From positions 1 to 19,176 of the forward strand of contig CAYZJC010000029.1 in assembly GCA_964478775.1 (NCBI GenBank): a stretch of 19,176 nt of DNA. Direction: 5' to 3'. Made by a program: the position numbers and the translations under genes. Position 1 is the stretch's first letter. The number at the start of each line of letters is the position of its first letter. Below, in pieces: positions 17,799-19,176 of the stretch. The notes below the pieces were generated by a model that was not told where the DNA came from, did no database searches, and was given only the letters and a program-made list of their open reading frames with translations. The DNA comes from PNMQ01 sp964478775 (GTDB lineage: Bacteria > Pseudomonadota > Alphaproteobacteria > Paracaedibacterales > CAIOTO01).

Positions 17799-18266
17799 AT
17801 GAGTAAAACAAAAAACCTATTAAATAGATTTGAAATTTTATTTAAGAATAAGAAATCAATAAATAAATATGCAATTAATATTGAGAACTCTTTAGATGTG
17901 AAATTATCTAAAGAATTTCATTCTATTAGTGCATATTTTGATGGCGACTGTTTAGGATTTGGTTTGTTTTGCTTCGACCGTACAGCTACAATTGATAATG
18001 TAATTGATAGAACCATTGAATATAGGCGATTAGATCCCCCTTTGCCTCATCAATTTATAGCTTTAGGGGAGAATGATGTCAGTTTTTTTGCTCTTAATAC
18101 ACATAACGATGAAGTCACAGAAATGTCTTTGAACGACTATTACAATTTTGTAGAAAATAGGTCTCTTGAAGATAATCCTCAAGTTTTTAAATCCTTCACA
18201 GACTTTTTTGCCTATCTTTTGGACGAGGAGGAGAAGATGAGGCAAGAGGAGGCATCTCACTCCTAG
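17799..18266 (+). CDS. SUKH (SMI1/KNR4)-like immunity protein for the LHH toxin
   Basis: 155-aa acidic, cytoplasmic-looking protein without signal peptide or membrane segments. It starts 3 nt after the toxin stop, with GCAGGA (17786-17791) inside the end of the toxin gene as ribosome site, 7 nt before ATG. The layout matches the SUKH superfamily. An early helix bears IENSLDVKLSKEFHSI (family pattern IE..L...LP.ey), followed by a central strand region with a P-P-L-P-H-Q-F-I-A-L-G-E-N-D segment (family pattern lp....ia..g.gd). It continues with FALNTHNDEV and a C-terminal sF..ff..ll helix (FKSFTDFFAYLL). SUKH proteins are common immunity proteins of polymorphic toxins, including HNH/EndoVII nucleases. 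It presumably binds the LHH domain and blocks it in the producing cell. The tail is Glu-rich (DEEEKMRQEEASHS). Function is inferred from position and fold pattern; the exact SUKH subgroup is not determined. Confidence 0.75.
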   Translation: MSKTKNLLNRFEILFKNKKSINKYAINIENSLDVKLSKEFHSISAYFDGDCLGFGLFCFDRTATIDNVIDRTIEYRRLDPPLPHQFIALGENDVSFFALNTHNDEVTEMSLNDYYNFVENRSLEDNPQVFKSFTDFFAYLLDEEEKMRQEEASHS

Positions 18267-18278
18267 CCTTGCCTCCTC
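18246..18278 (+). terminator. Hairpin across the end of the immunity gene
   Basis: GAGGAGGCA (18246-18254) pairs perfectly with TGCCTCCTC (18270-18278) around a 15-nt loop that contains the TAG stop (18264-18266). There is no T-run after it, so it is a weak candidate for an intrinsic terminator; it may serve to stabilise the mRNA end or mean nothing. Confidence 0.25.
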
Positions 18279-18393
18279 CTATGCTATCTCTGATATTGGA
18301 GGTCTCATTCAAGGGGATAATCGAGAATCTGTTACCATCTCTGTGCTCTCGGCCATAGGAAGTCGTTCAAAAGCACTCTTAGAAAGTCAAGTT
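18271..18393 (+). pseudogene. Displaced coding fragment in front of the orphan linker
   Basis: Directly after the immunity gene a + strand frame reads SSYAISDIGGLIQGDNRESV and then ISVLSAIGSRSKALLESQV before a TGA at 18394-18396. It has normal protein-like composition but no start codon or ribosome site. Its frame differs by one from the orphan linker frame that opens at 18383. The two together look like one formerly continuous coding segment with a single-base frameshift at about 18383-18393. I do not recognise the sequence and find no match to it in the main gene. Confidence 0.45.
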
Positions 18394-19176
18394 TGATGGT
18401 GTGGATATGGGGAAAGCATCTGTAAGTGGCACATCAGCAACAAAGGCAACGGCTCAAAGCAGGCCAATCGTTACTACTGATAGGTCAGTTGTTGAATCTT
18501 TCGCAACAGCTGAAGGCACCGTTACAGCCAAGATGACTGCTGGAAAGTCTTTTGCTGATGCGTTAGGCAATAAGGGTGTGATCAAAGCTGAGGGGACTTT
18601 TAAAGCTGCAACAGTTTCCAATAAGGTGGCCGTGTCACAGGCACAAAATGTGAGCCTTCAAGGGGTCAGTTATGCTGATGTTGCAAAGGGCATAAAGAAA
18701 GCCCCAACGACTCCGCTTCCTATCCACAAGGGTAAGGTCAGCAGTCATGTAAGTGAAGCTTTAAAAGTGCCTGCGAACCAGCAGCGTGCAGGTTTTAAAA
18801 GCTATGCAGATGCACTAAAAGTGCCCCCACACTATGGCACAAATGTTATACCGTTTAAGCCAAAGCTGCCAGATGCCATTGGTACACAGCACATCAGCCA
18901 ATTGAAAGCAACAGGTACACATGGGGGTGGTGGCTTTAAGGGCCACAAGCTGACTGCACATAGCAAGATGGCTAAACCCATGACGTCATCACTTGGCACG
19001 ACAGGTAAGAATAGCGTTAAAGGGGTGCAACAGACTGGCCAAAGCCTGAGTGGAAAGATACCCTTTGGCAGCGCAACAGGTACTGCCGAAGCAGGTGCTG
19101 CAAAACGCACAGCAAAGGGTTCTGCAAAAGGAAGAGGCAAAGGAAGCGATAAGCGTTCTGCTGCAAAAGGTGAAGC
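18383..19176 (+). pseudogene. Orphan CdiA C-terminal cassette: linker copy 2 with a different C-terminus (3' partial)
   Basis: The frame is open from 18383 (stop at 18380-18382) to the end of the window. The first ATG is 18407 (MGKASVSGTSATKATAQ); no clear ribosome site precedes it. About 45 residues not found in the main gene lead into the 189-residue linker, nearly identical to main-gene residues 2652-2840. After the shared TGTAEAGA the sequence becomes a Lys/Ala/Gly-rich stretch (AKRTAKGSAKGRGKGSDKRS) that continues beyond the window, in place of the LHH toxin. The fragment has no signal peptide, stalk or DUF637 region, as expected of an orphan cdiA-CT module kept downstream of a functional toxin/immunity pair. 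Its own toxin and immunity gene would lie beyond 19176. It may be untranslated and serve only as a recombination donor. Confidence 0.8.
18524..19099 (+). repeat. Pre-toxin linker repeat, copy 2 (orphan cassette)
   Basis: Second copy of 16653-17219. Mismatches seen: one near 18568 (GGCAAT against GGGAAT) and two near 19005-19011 (GGTAAGAAT against GGCAAGAAC), plus the 9-bp TTGGCAGCG at 19065-19073 absent from copy 1. The 5' boundary is sharp at ACAGCCAAG. Confidence 0.97.

Overview
The window looks like a piece of the chromosome of an AT-rich alphaproteobacterium. The isoleucyl-tRNA synthetase reads like the alphaproteobacterial version. The neighbours (Sel1-repeat proteins, a giant CdiA-like surface protein, a repeat-rich partial protein) are typical of host-associated lineages such as Holosporales- or Caedibacter-like endosymbionts of protists. 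That assignment is an inference from protein character, not from a marker-gene search. Two runs of exactly 10 N (2791-2800 and 8515-8524) are assembly gaps, and at least the first is a placeholder of the wrong length.

Layout, all real genes on the + strand. (1) 1-382: the 3' end of a gene of unknown function that enters the window through three identical 54-bp (18-aa) tandem repeats. (2) 622-3417: ileS, interrupted by the first gap and followed by a strong terminator. (3) 3485-3998: a gene-free AT-rich stretch. (4) 3999-4961: an exported or membrane protein built from two ~115-aa copies, followed by a probable transposase scrap on the minus strand. (5) 5346-8514: an exported Sel1-repeat protein running into the second gap. 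(6) 8700-17795: a giant open frame with Sel1 repeats, filamentous-haemagglutinin-like beta-helix, a CdiA-type central helical island, a second beta-helix, a DUF637-like region, a Lys/Ala-rich helix, a variable linker and a C-terminal LHH-type HNH/EndoVII nuclease toxin. (7) 17799-18266: a SUKH (SMI1/KNR4)-like immunity gene only 3 nt behind the toxin. (8) 18271-19176: a second, displaced copy of the pre-toxin linker leading into a different C-terminus, cut by the window end.

Main interpretation: 5346-18266 is a contact-dependent-inhibition-like polymorphic toxin locus, in which the Sel1 protein and the giant CdiA-like frame are probably one gene split by the assembly gap. That gene would carry a signal peptide, about twenty Sel1-type repeats, a beta-helical stalk and a nuclease tip, in place of the usual signal peptide plus TPS domain. 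No CdiB/TpsB outer-membrane partner is present here. Downstream, a ~570-bp block of the pre-toxin linker is repeated with 3 mismatches in its first 541 nt, followed by a different, lysine-rich sequence. This is the arrangement expected of an orphan toxin cassette that can be swapped onto the main gene by homologous recombination.
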